A stretch of DNA of 64,000 nt from Meandrina meandrites (GCA_963693305.1 OY855903.1:38154251-38218250), one strand, 5' to 3'. Shown: positions 44,801 to 55,800, counted from the stretch's first letter. Notes: generated by a model not told the origin, from the letters alone. Numbers and translations: made by a program.

Positions 44801-45703
44801 TCACGTAACACCCACTTGCATGTCCTGAAGAGGAATAACTGCAACTTGTCTTTGTTGCTGAAGTCGTCTGCGAAAGAGAGCAAGTACAGCTGATCTGTAT
44901 TCTGGCATGCGGATAGCGTATAATATAGGATTTACAAGCGAGTTTGCATAATATAAAACACGCAGTGTATTATGTAACCGACCAGACGTCACTTTGGACG
45001 TTCTAATAATAATCTCAGTGGTAAAATCGAGAAAATGGAGTATAACATCTGGTACGTACAACAGCAAAGATACAACAGTCACGATCAACAACGTCATGGT
45101 CAGTTTTCTTTCTCTACTGGCTGCACCATGGTGTTGAGGCTGCGCTCCACAACGGACTTTAATAACAATGGACGCGTAAGAAATAATGATAACTAATAGA
45201 ACGATTGTTAAGAATGATTTGGATAAGTAATAACTATAACTGCTGCCTTCAAATTTCAGTAAAACTGTCAGAGAAATTGATATCAACCCAGCCGTAACCC
45301 AAACAACGGCAATTATCATTCCGTATACCCATTTTTCAATTAGGCGATGTCTAAACGGCCGCAGCGTCGCATGCAGCCGTTCAACAGAAATTGCTGCCAT
45401 GTTTGTTTGAGAGGACACAAGGAACAAGCGGAGGACTGTAACAAGTATATAGTCTGGCCAGTGTTCAATTGGGTTGTAGTTCCAGACACTACAGAATGCT
45501 CCAAATTCATAGAATAGAGAATACGTCGCACGTCCTCCAACCAACATATCTGCAACTGCCAAATTAATAACCAGGTACGTGCTACGCTTGCGCAGATTAC
45601 GGCTTTTTATAAAAACAATTATTGTAATGACGTTAAGTGTTACTATAGCAACACACTCGGTTAAGCCCACAGAAAGCCAGGTAACACATTCAGCAAACGA
45701 CAT
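44801..45703 (-). CDS. Class A (rhodopsin-like) GPCR, intronless
   Basis: A 300-residue seven-helix receptor in the plasma membrane that should signal through heterotrimeric G proteins; ligand unknown. Visible landmarks: helix 1 about 13-32 with N24; helix 2 with NLAVAD (D52); helix 3 ending in ERL at 108-110 in place of DRY; helix 4 with W135; helix 5 about 163-181; third inner loop GAQPQHHGAASRERK; helix 6 with LLLYVP (P217; Cys/Trp of the usual CWxP absent); helix 7 with NPILY (258-262). There is no Cys at the usual start of helix 3, as in the melanocortin/cannabinoid/S1P group; that placement is tentative. The ATG gives a short N-terminus with no signal peptide. A truncated paralogue is at 59476-59813. 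Confidence 0.92.
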   Translation of the reverse strand: MSFAECVTWLSVGLTECVAIVTLNVITIIVFIKSRNLRKRSTYLVINLAVADMLVGGRATYSLFYEFGAFCSVWNYNPIEHWPDYILVTVLRLFLVSSQTNMAAISVERLHATLRPFRHRLIEKWVYGMIIAVVWVTAGLISISLTVLLKFEGSSYSYYLSKSFLTIVLLVIIISYASIVIKVRCGAQPQHHGAASRERKLTMTLLIVTVVSLLLYVPDVILHFLDFTTEIIIRTSKVTSGRLHNTLRVLYYANSLVNPILYAIRMPEYRSAVLALFRRRLQQQRQVAVIPLQDMQVGVT

Positions 45704-45900
45704 CTTGAATTCTCACTTCTTTTTAATTGCTGTTGGGAGAACTGTATCTGTTGAGAGAAATGAGTGGTGAGAAATGAGAGAAATGAGTGATGTGTTTTTT
45801 TTACAGGAACTGGCGCAAAAACATGCACTTCCTTCAAGCTATTATTTGGCAATCACGAGTCGCGAAAATACCCTTCACCACCCTAAAGCAGCTGAGGCAG

Positions 45901-46224
45901 TTACAGAGAAAACTTAAAAAGTAAATCATTTTAATCTTTCTTAATTTTTTTTTATCAAACTGTCCCATGTCTGCGCTGTTTTTTTTTTTTTGACACTATC
46001 TGGTGACTTACCGGTATTGTACAATAACAACAAAAACTCAACCAGCCGAAGTACGCTGCCCAAGTCACCGTAAATCAGCGTGTTTATCCAACTTTATCAA
46101 ACAGCACTGTTATTTCTAGGTTCTCAAACAGGGCCTACGTGACTGAATTTGTGACTATTTACCGGCTTTGCTTATCCTCCAAACGACGAACCTTCGGTCG
46201 GAAATGAAAGTCACCTGGCATATC
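45901..46224. repeat. GPCR upstream segment, copy 1
   Basis: ACAGAGAAAACTTAAAAAG through TTGACACTATCTGGTGACTT, ACAATAACAACAAAAACTC and CAGGGCCTACGTGACTGAAT to ATGAAAGTCACCTGGCATAT matches 60207-60530. Both copies lie upstream of a GPCR sequence in the same orientation, so the duplication included the 5' flank, about 200 bp from this start codon. It may include promoter or 5' UTR elements. Confidence 0.88.
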
Positions 46225-46261
46225 TTTAAATTGTTAGAAATACAATTTAACATAATTTATG

Positions 46262-46460
46262 AATTAAATTCGGCACATGTGAAATGCGGCGTTTAAAACA
46301 ACTGTCGAATATTCGACTGGTGCAGTCGAGTATTCGACTGAACTCGCATTTAATTCAAATCTGCCGGATATAATTGTTTTAAACGTCGCATTTTACATGC
46401 ACATAATTCGGGAATTATATTTGGCGCATGTAAAATGCGACGTTTAAACCAGGCCTTAAT
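46262..46460. repeat. Inverted repeat cluster
   Basis: GCACATGTGAAATGCGGCG...TTTAAAACAA (46273) is answered by TTGTTTTAAACGTCGCATTT (46373), and GCATGTAAAATGCGACG recurs once more at 46425 in the first orientation. Between the arms, TCGAATATTCGA and TCGAGTATTCGA are small palindromes. MITE-like. Confidence 0.75.
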
Positions 46461-47500
46461 AAATGAGGAATTCTTTTTTCATTTTTCGAAGAAATAAAAG
46501 TGATAGAAATTTTGCGTAGCGAAGAGATAATTGCCCTTTCGTCTTTATCAATTTCGTTTTATATGCATCGATTATCGCCCCAATGATTGGATGCTTGGAA
46601 GCTTTAGTTTGATTTTTGTCCTATAAATGAGGAAAACATCAAGAACAAAGATATATTAATATACAAAAACAAGTTTCTGAAACACAGCTGGTGACAACTC
46701 AACTACTAGCTGGCAATTAAAAGTCGCAGTAAGATCGCTTCCAAATAAAACAGACATCATGCCTGTCAAACATAAGCCATGATAAGTCGCGCGATCGATT
46801 CCACTTAAAAGAACCGTGAATTAATTTTCAGGTTTACACTGAGTACGATTATTTTTCGTTTCTTTGCATGATCACAATTTTATTAAAAAAAGGAAAGAAA
46901 GCGCTTGATTAACGTTTAGCCGACGAGGTTTCACCAATTCAGGCTTTTACCGGAAGTTGCATGAAAGATAGGCCCATGTCAGCACGTGGAGCAGTTAAAG
47001 TCGGGAAAAATATAATTCTTTTCTAATTAGCCAGCAATCTTGATCTTTTGTAGGATACAAAGAAAGTGAAGCAATTCAAGGCTCAAAAGGAGCGCGGTGA
47101 AATTCGATCGGCATACAGTCGGATTTTTTAAGCTCTGACAACTCCGAAAACAAACATATTTATAGGTTTCATTCACCAAAAAAACAAAACCGAATTATAT
47201 AATTCGTAACACTTTAGGAAACATGCTTGGCAGTGAGAGAGCCTTTGGTTTATTCTCAGAATGAAACATTTCGAGTATCGACAAAATTAAATGACAGGCA
47301 AAAATTCAGTTAAATTCTTGACAGACAGAATTTGCTTCAGGTATAAAACGAATGATGGACGAAAGCAAAATTGAAATCACCTAAACGGATATATGGAAAA
47401 CTGAAAAAAGTAACAAAACAAGCGCCAAACTGCGATTTCCTTGTACGCGATTAAAAAAATTTCTCCCTCTAAGTTTTTTCGCTATTAGAACTTCAAATGA
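46461..47500. other. No recognised feature
   Basis: AT-rich, no sustained frame and no matched repeat. Confidence 0.4.
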
Positions 47501-47504
47501 TCCA

Positions 47505-47745
47505 ACGTTAAATTTTCACCGATTAAAAATCACCCTAGTCAACATTCTTCGAGTTTTTAAAAGAGATGGAGACCTGCCGGCCGTAGCCTACTCTTATCCT
47601 AAAATTGAACACATTCACACCGCAATCTGCTTGTACTAAAAAGATTTTAAAGAGTTTCACCAACCTTGTCGTTAGAAAAGCCTTCCTGCTGAGTATTGAG
47701 TCTCTTGAGTGTGCTTTTCTATGGCGCGTCGTTTGTTTCAAAATT
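47505..47745. repeat. Direct repeat flanking the GATCAGTTG minisatellite, left
   Basis: TCACCGATTAAAAATCACC through GAGATGGAGACCTGCCGGCC, CACACCGCAATCTGCTTGTA and CACCAACCTTGTCGTTAGAA to GAGTGTGCTTTT recurs at 48467-48695 with a 17-bp length difference. Confidence 0.9.
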
Positions 47746-47899
47746 AATTTTAGCTATTGATTATCGTATGTGTCCTTTGTTGCACATTGTCACTGTATAG
47801 ATATTCTCGGTACATTCATTAACTCCACTATTTTCATTCATTTTTGCCCAATCTGCCATTAGTCATGCCTGGAATTCATGTTAGTTAAACTTGTTACTA

Positions 47900-48470
47900 T
47901 TTCGATCGGTTGTGCTTCATATTCGATCCGTTGAATGTTCATTTTCAATCAGTTGTACATGTCGAAATACCGTACATGTCACTATTTCAATCAGTTGTAC
48001 TTGTCATTCGATCAGTTGTACATGTGACTATAATTCGATCAGTTGTTCTTGATATTCGATCAGTTGTGTGTTTTTCAATCAGTTGTGCATGTAACTTTTT
48101 CAATCAGTTGTACTTGATATTCGATCAGTTGTGTGTTTCATTTAATCAGTTGCACATGTGTCTATTTCGATCAGTTGTACTTGACATTCGATCGTACAGT
48201 TTTGTGTTTTTTAATCAATTGTACATTTTCCTTTTTCGATCAGTTTTAATTGATATTCGATCAGTTGTGTGTTTCATTCAATCAGTTGTGCATGTAACTT
48301 TTTCAATCAGTTGTTCTTGATATTCGATCGGTTGTGTGTTTCATTCAATCAGTTGTACATGTGACTATTTCGATTAGTTGTTCTTGATATTCGATCGGTT
48401 GTGTGTTTCATTCAATCAGTTCTACATGTGACTATTTCGATCAGTTGCGCTTGATATTCGATCAGTTGTC
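47900..48470. repeat. GATCAGTTG minisatellite
   Basis: About 25 units of 17-25 bp of the form TTCGATCAGTTGTACTTGA and TTCAATCAGTTGTGTGTTT alternate, with a higher-order step near 67 bp later in the array. The 136-codon frame at 47910-48320 is coded by the array. Confidence 0.9.
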
Positions 48471-48695
48471 ACCGATTAAAAATCACCTTAGTCAACATTC
48501 TTCGAGTTTTCTAAAAAGAGATGGAGACCTACCGGCCATAGCCTACTCTTATCCTAAAATTTAACACATTCACACCGCAATCTGCTTGTAGATTCTAAAT
48601 AAAATACTACTAAAAAGATTTTAAAGAGGTTCACCAACCTTGTCGTTAGGAAAGCCTTCCTGCTGAATATTGAGTCTCTTGAGCGTGCTTTTCCT
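48467..48695. repeat. Direct repeat flanking the GATCAGTTG minisatellite, right
   Basis: Copy of 47505-47745. It starts abruptly at the last minisatellite unit (CAGTTG then TCACCGATT), so array and flank have been duplicated or exchanged together. Confidence 0.9.
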
Positions 48696-50800
48696 CCTTC
48701 TTTCTCGGCAAAAGACAACCTAAGAGAAAAATTGTTAAGTGAAAATCAAGCAAACCTATAAGTTGAAGACTAAGGTGCAAAAGTCTCTCTCGTTTCAGTC
48801 CAGTTTTAACTGCCGTATAATAATTTAGTATGTATTTTCTACTCGTGGGACGTATGTCACATTCAGTCACGGGTTATATTTCTTATTTTCTCTTTATGCT
48901 TTGAATTTGTCTTTCAGCTACAACTACAAAAGATGCATCGCAGCGAAAAAGCCGTTTTTGGGAAATAGACCGTCCCGTTAATGTATCAAGCCTAATATTT
49001 GTTTGTTGCTACTCCGAGCTTATATATATTTGAAAATTCAACTTTCGCAACCCAGTTGCCGAAACTGTGCGGTGTCTAATATCTCAACTGGAAGAATTTG
49101 GATGGAAAAGCAAATAATTATTCATTAAAAAAATATCTAATAATGTGACATACCTGAGATAACCAAGAGGTTTTCTTGATTCTTCCTTTGTGTATCTTAG
49201 CCGAGTCGAAGAATTGAGTTTTATTACGATGTTCTTTTCGACAAACTGCGCAGCAGTGGTTATATAATGTAAATAAACCAGCTGAAAACACTCGATCACC
49301 TTTCATGTAAAAATAATTTGGAATATATCAAACCAATATATGCAAGTTTAATATTTAATGAGCTCGACTGGTCAGTTAATGTCTGAAGATGGCAAAGAGA
49401 AAACGTTTAGCATCTAATGATTAGTTTTCGACAAAGTTGGTTTCACAGAATTTCGCGCGGAATCAGTAACTACAATAAATATTTACTGTTTGCATTAAAA
49501 AGATGCTTCAGCGATATCTTTAAAACAAGTGAGATTTACTTTTCAGTTCTTTGCAATATTTTTCACTTAAATCAACAGAACGCCATTGCCATTAATAAGT
49601 TCTTTTTTTTTGTTTTGTTTTGATTTTCAATATTGATAAATTCCATTTTTCCATTATTGCAGAGAAACCTACGCTGTATTATTCCATCTAAAAAGGTAAT
49701 TTGTGGAAAGTTTCGAACCTAAAATTGTGCGGCTCTAAAAGTCAACATCTTGCCGGGTTAGATAACAAAAGAGCTTTGACAGGCGGCGTTTACCTTAAGA
49801 TAGTCGATATTCCAGTAAAGCGGACATGAATTTTACTTGCCGAAATAAATTATTGGCGGTTTTAGGTGAAAAGAGTGTAAAGAGTGTATGGACGACTTTT
49901 TCTGTGAACAAATTAAAATTAGTTGCGACAAAATATAATGGTCACAATGTATGAACGATTTTCTTTTCCACAGAATTAAGCTGTTCACACATTTTCTCTT
50001 TTTAGTATGCACGCCGAAAGAGTTAAATTCATGTCCATATTCCCAGAGTCGACGTTATTCTTGCGTCAATAAAATAAAGAAAATATATGGAGGGTTTCCG
50101 GGTTTTGTAGATTGACCTGAGACCATGACGATGGATAGGAAAAACGTAAATCAGCGTTAATTTAAGTCCAAAGCAAAATAAAATTTACCCTTCGATCTCG
50201 ATTTCGAATGAAAATCCGTCCAATGTATTAAGTCAATCAAAAGTGCTTTAGACTCACGCTGAGTGATGTAATCTAAAATATATATTATTCATTTTACATT
50301 AAAAGTGTCCTAAATATGCGTTCTCTCCAAGCTGCAAAATAACAGTTGGAGACAAATTTCCTTCATAACAAGTATCTGTACGCAGATACAAAGTCCTGAA
50401 TTAAGTGCAGCCGAGTTGACCGCATCGCTCAAAGAAAACGAGGGCACGTATTCTAATTATTATTGTGGAAAAAGCTTGAAGTTCAATTTACGTCATAATT
50501 TCTTTTTTCTTGAATCTACGTATAATCCTAAACAGAACGTAAAAAAATAATCGTTTTTTCTTCTTCGCCGTTTAAACCGGCCTAATTTCAACCGGGGAAA
50601 GTAAAGTCTTCGGTCTAGTCTTTTCGCGGGGTTTCGAATTTCGGGATAAATAACCGGGTGGGGGCTGGGACCCGCCCGGTTCTTAAAATGCTTGCTGCGT
50701 GTTTTCGTCGTCGCAGATCTAAAAATATGCATTTGGCCGGAGTTCAAATCACGTTACTCGCGAGGAGCTATGATTAATTAACCTATTTAGAATTTTAGGA
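48696..50800. other. No recognised feature
   Basis: No gene is supported. A minus-strand frame at 50493-50747 is very basic (GRFKRRRRKNDYFF) and has no known motif. Confidence 0.35.
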
Positions 50801-50804
50801 ATGT

Positions 50805-50932
50805 TCCATTGTTTGTTTAGTGTGAAATCTTTATTTTGGTGTTATTTAATGTGAGGAGCTATAACTCACGAATACTCCGTTGTTTGTTTAGTGTAAAATC
50901 TTTATTTTGGTGTTATTTAAGCGGTGGAGTCG
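50805..50932. repeat. 70-bp tandem duplication
   Basis: CATTGTTTGTTTAGTGTGAA...GGTGTTATTTAA and CGTTGTTTGTTTAGTGTAAA...GGTGTTATTTAA are 70 bp apart. Confidence 0.85.
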
Positions 50933-51326
50933 GAATGAGTTATAATCGTAAAATTTACGTATTCGTGAAATGATTTATAGCTCTGTGCGATCTAGTGCGA
51001 ACAGCGACCTGTCTTCGAGACCATTACTTTATGAAAGATGTTAACGATGCAGCAGTTTCGTGGTTGATGCCAGTGTGATGTTTTCGTTCGCTGTGCTTTT
51101 CGCCCGTTTGAGTTGCGTTGAGCTGAAAAGAGTCTAATAATCTACAGCAGTATATTTACTAATTCAAGGACTGTTCCGGACAACAAACGTGAAGGTAAGT
51201 GGATAAGTGTTTATTTTTGTTTCACAGAGAATAGCGTCACTGATGCATTTTGGCTTTTGATCTTCTGCGGCAAATAACGTTTTTGATCATTTTCACCCAG
51301 TTGTGTTGCCACTGCGAGCTACTGTG

Positions 51327-51387
<61 letters not shown>

Positions 51388-51389
51388 TG

Positions 51390-51424
<35 letters not shown>

Positions 51425-51444
51425 TATAATAATAATAATAATAA
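51327..51444. repeat. (AAT)n microsatellite = LINE 3' tail
   Basis: About 118 bp of AAT units with two changes (GATGAT, AATTAT). On the minus strand it directly follows GGTTAAATAAAGGTTTA, so it is the terminal repeat of the LINE at 51445-55100 and not an independent locus. Confidence 0.85.
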
Positions 51445-51583
51445 ACCTTTATTTAACCACGATCTGTTTTAAAGCAAATACATGCTTGAGGGGTCGTGTG
51501 ACTACCTACCTACCTAAGAAAGATTTAATATTACATTGTGATGAACTAAATTAAACGATATTATGTTTTAATAAGATTAAGAT

Positions 51584-52060
51584 TTAAAATTGAAAATCAC
51601 TCATGTGTTTCGGAGTTGTCTGGATCGACAAACTGCCAAAATTAAGTTTTTTAAATATGGGGTCTATTCTCGCTTTTTTGCAAAACTGCTTGTGGTTGGT
51701 AGCGTTATTAAAGTAGCATGACACAAAATTCCATAAGACTGCACCTCTGTACCGGATTGAGTTCTTTAAAAACGACGTTGAAAATCGTGGGACAACCGCT
51801 TTTAGGTGTCCTCTTAGGTTGTAGGGTCCGTGTCTCCACGTTACCAAATCTGAAATCATTTTGGGAATCTTTTCGATTACAATATTGTAAAACAGCTTAA
51901 TAAGACTGAGTTTGTATAAATCGAGTATTGAGTCCCACTTAGTTATTTCCATCACCGTATCCGAAGGTGTGTCCCATGACAAATTGAAGATAATTCTCGC
52001 TGCCCTGCGATGCAATGTTTCAAGTGCTTGTATGTGGTCAGAGTTGTTGCAACCCCCCCC
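51584..52060 (-). CDS. LINE C-terminal domain in shifted frame
   Basis: After the G run the continuing register reads CNNSDHIQALETLHRRAARI and TPSDTVMEITKWDSI, the region after RT in CR1/jockey-type LINEs, and ends at 51584. The bases before 52060 in this open frame are a chance extension. The single-base homopolymer change could be a real mutation or a sequencing error. Confidence 0.88.
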   Translation of the reverse strand, partial: GGGCNNSDHIQALETLHRRAARIIFNLSWDTPSDTVMEITKWDSILDLYKLSLIKLFYNIVIEKIPKMISDLVTWRHGPYNLRGHLKAVVPRFSTSFLKNSIRYRGAVLWNFVSCYFNNATNHKQFCKKARIDPIFKKLNFGSLSIQTTPKHMSDFQF

Positions 52061-54407
52061 CAGACAATGATGCCATAGGTAACAGACGGCAGTATGACTT
52101 TGAAATAAAGGTCGAGAAGAGCTCTTCTTTTCAAAAATGAGCATTTTTTCAGTAGGTTTAACTTCTTGGAGAAATTTCTTTTCAGGTCTGAAAGGTGTTT
52201 CGACCAGGTAAGCTTATGGTCTATGATGATGCCCAGCAGCCTTGTGTGGTGCACCCATGAGATTATAGTTGAGCCAATTGTAATGAGGGGGTGTGGCCCA
52301 ATGAAAGAACCTCTGTGTAACAGCATTGCCTCGCATTTTGTGGAGTGTGGTGTGAGGGAGTTGGTAACACACCATTCATTAAGTTCATTAAGTGCTTTGT
52401 TAAGAAGACTACAGGCTTCATCAACAGTTGAGCCGATACAGTAGACTGTTGTGTCGTCAGCGTAAAGAAATAAGGTGCCCGAAGTTACAGCTTCTGGCAT
52501 GTCGTTGGTATATAGGCTGAACAGGCACGGACCTAGGACTGATCCTTGTGGAATGCCACAGGTCACTTTCAGCTTTTTTGACTGGGCAGAGTTCACTACT
52601 GTAATCTGCGATCTTTGATTCAGGTAGTCCGTCAACCAGGACAGGAGGTGCCCCTCGATTCCAAATCTATGCTTTAGTTTAGATAAAAGAATTTTATGGG
52701 AAACACAATCAAATGCCTTTCTGAAATCCACGAAGGCAGTAGCAACCACTAAATTTCTGTCAAGGGCTTGCCTCCAACATTCCGTGAGATGAACCAGCAA
52801 TAGTTGGGTCGAGTGGTTCTTGCGGTAAGCCCATTGTTTGTCAGTGAGTAGACCATTATCCATGACATGTTCTACTAAAGTGTCGGCCACACACGATTCC
52901 AGAATTTTACTTGGTACACTGAGTAAGGAGATGGGTCGGTAATTACTCGTGTTTGTCGGGTCGTCCTTTTTGAAGACAGGGCATAGGTGTGCCGTCTTCC
53001 ATTGGTCAAAAATTTTGCCTTTCTCAACACTTAGCGAGTACAACTTGGTGAGCGGTGGAACAATTTCTGGTTCAGCGATACGCAACAACTTAGGAGTTAT
53101 TTGGTCTGGTCCCGTGGCTTTGTTAGTTTTTACGGCTTTAATTTTGCTTGATATCAGCTTTTCCGAGATTTGAATGTTAGAGACCGTTTTTATCGTTGTA
53201 GCATCTATGTTATCCCTTTCTGTGGCGATTGCAGGGTTCCTTGAGAGATTTTCACCAATGCTTGCGAAAAAAGCGTTTATCAAGTTTGCTTTTTCTTCGT
53301 TCCGAACAGCGAGAGTGTTATCGTGTCGTTTTAATGGCCCAATTTGAGGTCTTCTCTTTGGGTTTGATGCATCGGAGAGAATCTTCCAATACGCTGCAGT
53401 GGATTTCGCAGATTCGATTTTTTCACGGAAGAAGTTTGCTTTCGCTTTTCTTACGTCGGCGTTTATTTCATTCCTGACTTTTTTGTATCTGGCCCAGGCA
53501 GTCTCATCTTTAGTAGCCACAGCAGACTTGAATAATTTGTATCGGTAATTCATCTTTCTTCTTATTTCATTTGTAATCCACGGTGCGCTCTTGCTTCGGA
53601 TTTTAATCTTCTTTAGAGATGCATGTTTGTCGCAGATTTCTTTGAAAAGCCAGTTCCATGCCCATAACACATCACCCATATCTTCCAAAGTGTGCGCTAC
53701 ATGAAACGGTGCATGTGAGAGGTCTGAATGGAATTCGTTTATGTTGAAATGCTTAAAGTTTCTGATGGTGATGAATCTCGGCGGCGGGCGTTTTTGCCGC
53801 AGTTTTAAAGTTGCGTAGATTAGGCTGTGGTCTGAAATTCCCAACGGTGTCACTCCTTTAATGTTTATCAATTCAGGTTTGGTGGTGACAATCAGATCAA
53901 TTAGTGTTTTTGTTTTAGGCGTTTCTCGAGTTGGTTCGTCTATGATATTATGCATATCGAACTGTTCAAACAAGTGTAGTAGTTTTCTTGCTTTATTTTG
54001 CACGTCTGGCTTTATTTCACTGAAGCTCAACAGATCACAGTTGAAATCACCCTGTAGAAAAATATGATCTGTCTTAATCCACGCCTTTTCGAAAGTACTG
54101 TACGCATCCTCGAAGAAATTAGGGCATTCAAGCTCTGATCTGTAAATGACGGCGAATAGAACGTCGGCGGTAGGAAACTTGACCTGAACCCATATAGCTT
54201 CCAGATTCGGGCTATTTAGATCTTTGCGTTCTACGACTTGCAGATAATTTCTACAATACATCACACATCCGCCTCCTTTGCATTTCTTTCTATCCCGGCG
54301 AAACAGCCTCATATCCTCTATGTGTAAATCGTTGTCTGACACAGAATTATCCAAATGCGTTTCTGTTATTGCAATTATATCAAAACCACAAATGGATTGA
54401 AGTACCT
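52055..54407 (-). CDS. LINE endonuclease and reverse transcriptase
   Basis: The longest frame in the window (first ATG at 54354, but homology begins upstream at CGFDIIAITETHLDN, whose Glu is catalytic in AP-type endonucleases). Numbered from 54354: GDFN at 102-105 and SDHS at 174-177 (endonuclease active site), RT blocks NYRPISLLSVPSKI (471-484), FVDFRKAFD (541-549), GIPQGSVLGP (600-609) and YADD (631-634). All key residues are present. At about 52052-52060 a run of nine G (minus strand) shifts the frame, after which the true C-terminus continues in another register; the tail of this frame beyond that is spurious. Confidence 0.93.
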
Positions 54408-55100
54408 TTAGCTTTCGATCTTATTACGGATACTACAAATGTTTAGATGAGCAATTTTTAAATCCTTCGTTGATGAGTTAAGATGCAGGGCAACTTGTTG
54501 CAAATATTTCTCTGCATTCCCCCTTGGATTTGTGTCATCAAGCAAAGCTTCAGAACTTTCATTGCGAATATTGTCATTAAGTAGATCCGCTTCGTTTAAG
54601 CAACCATGCTCAGTTTGGCCAAAAAACGAGTCATTGAATTTAGGAAGAGAACAGAAAGCACACTTCCAATCAAGGTGATCGTTCTCCAAATAGTATTTGA
54701 AAACTTGTTTGCCCATGCCAATACATCTTGCGTGAAACCATTGTTCGCATGTAGTGCATAATATGGCGTCCTGATTGCTTCGAACGGATCGCTGGCATTC
54801 ACCGCAAGGAAACTTTATACCAGTTCGAGATGGGCCGGGGTTAGGGTGAACAAAGCCAGAGAGCTTCTTTAGTTGGAAAGAGCATATTCCAGACACATCG
54901 TACGGAATTCGGCATTTCAGGAACCCTCTGTTTGTTCTTCTTCTACGAACTTGTGAGGCGCATGAAAGTAAGCAAGAAGTACTTTCAGGTTCTCTTATTG
55001 CTCCAGTCGCTTCCAGGCACAAACATGAATAGCAGTCGCTAAACATATAATTTCGGCTATGTTGGACATTTCTGATTTGTTGTTTGTTTATGAAATGCAT
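54408..55100 (-). CDS. LINE N-terminal region: NPGP motif and PHD finger
   Basis: 230 codons from ATG at 55100. Residues 76-90 read QLKKLSGFVHPNPGP, resembling the NPGP end of 2A-like sequences; the upstream D-x-E of the 2A consensus is replaced. A canonical PHD finger follows: C99-C102-C115-C118-H123-C126-C147-C150, spacing C4HC3. PHD fingers bind histone tails in other proteins, so this one may steer the element to chromatin; that is inference. The frame ends at IRNKIES, exactly where the endonuclease should continue in another frame: one A seems missing from GAAAG at about 54414-54420. Likely the start of one long polyprotein, or a separate ORF1 overlapping ORF2. Confidence 0.85.
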   Translation of the reverse strand: MHFINKQQIRNVQHSRNYMFSDCYSCLCLEATGAIREPESTSCLLSCASQVRRRRTNRGFLKCRIPYDVSGICSFQLKKLSGFVHPNPGPSRTGIKFPCGECQRSVRSNQDAILCTTCEQWFHARCIGMGKQVFKYYLENDHLDWKCAFCSLPKFNDSFFGQTEHGCLNEADLLNDNIRNESSEALLDDTNPRGNAEKYLQQVALHLNSSTKDLKIAHLNICSIRNKIES

Positions 55101-55429
55101 AGCGTAGAAAGTTCATTTTGTTGATAAGAGAAATTATGTCGCGTGTTGTAATTTCCGGTCATATACTGTAGAAAGTGTTTAGTTGCTGTAGTACATAGTG
55201 GTTGGTAAGCAGTCGAAAGCGTTTGCTTTATTTTTGTTAAAGGTTTTGTTTTGGTTTGGAAGAAAGTGACTGTCTAGGCGGGTACAACTCGCCACAAGGA
55301 CTAATTCGACATTATTGAAATGCAAAATCGTACAATGTAGCAGATGAACTTTCCATGTCTTCCAAAAAATCAACAATGGTCTGCACACTACATGTAAATG
55401 TAACAATAGAAAAATGGAATGAACGTGTA

Positions 55430-55800
55430 AAACTCAAGGCAAAATACTCCAAGGCAGTTAGAAAGGACTTATACAAGGCATAAACGAAAGACACAAATTA
55501 TATTTGCAAATTCTATTAGATTTAGTAAACAGAAATCTTTAAAGAGCCGGTGTGAACAATTTGAGACAGCGTATGATTTGACCTTGTAATGGTATATCAG
55601 TTGTCTCGCTACAAGATAACGCAGTAGCCTGCGAACGCTGACGTATTTCTGGCTGTGAAATACGACTGCGTTCGCGGGCTATCAACACAGAAGTTGTCAG
55701 CTACTTTATTTTCGTTAATTTTTTGACCAATTTCCTAAAAATTATCTAAGACCCCTTGCGAGACGTCATCCCTTTCGCAGGCACTGCATGCCGTTTATTT
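55430..55800. repeat. R1-family copy with a small foldback insert
   Basis: AACTCAAGGCAAAATACTCC, AAACGAAAGACACAAATTAT, GATTTAGTAAACAGAAATC and CTCGCTACAAGATAACGCAG follow the R1 order. The tail ACCCCTTGCGAGACGTCATC matches ACCCCTTGTGAAACGTCATC at 27681. Confidence 0.85.
55626..55682. mobile_element. Mini-foldback, 57 bp
   Basis: TAGCCTGCGAACGC and GCGTTCGCGGGCTA are outer arms; ACGTATTT and AAATACG pair inside; the loop is about CTGGCTGTG. Compared with the tandem R1 copies at 27250-27315 it replaces about 20 bp, so the edges are approximate. Confidence 0.7.

Larger units (their letters stand above)
51327..55120 (-). mobile_element. Nearly complete LINE (CR1/L2-like), PHD-endonuclease-RT
   Basis: Read on the minus strand: N-terminal region with a PHD finger (55100-54408), AP-type endonuclease and RT (about 54410-52060), C-terminal domain (to 51584), a short 3' UTR with GTTAAATAAAGG, and a long TTA tail. 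Such LINEs copy their RNA at a nick made by the endonuclease. Only two frame breaks are seen, both single-base length changes in homopolymers. The exact 5' end and target duplication are not identified. Confidence 0.88.

Noticed and set aside
47910..48320. 136-codon frame with repeated IRSVV and Cys units, reminiscent of a secreted repeat protein
   Set aside because: It follows the GATCAGTTG minisatellite exactly and has no independent start or stop context.
51303..51554. Frame with a poly-Ile stretch
   Set aside because: The run is the AAT tail of the LINE read in one frame.
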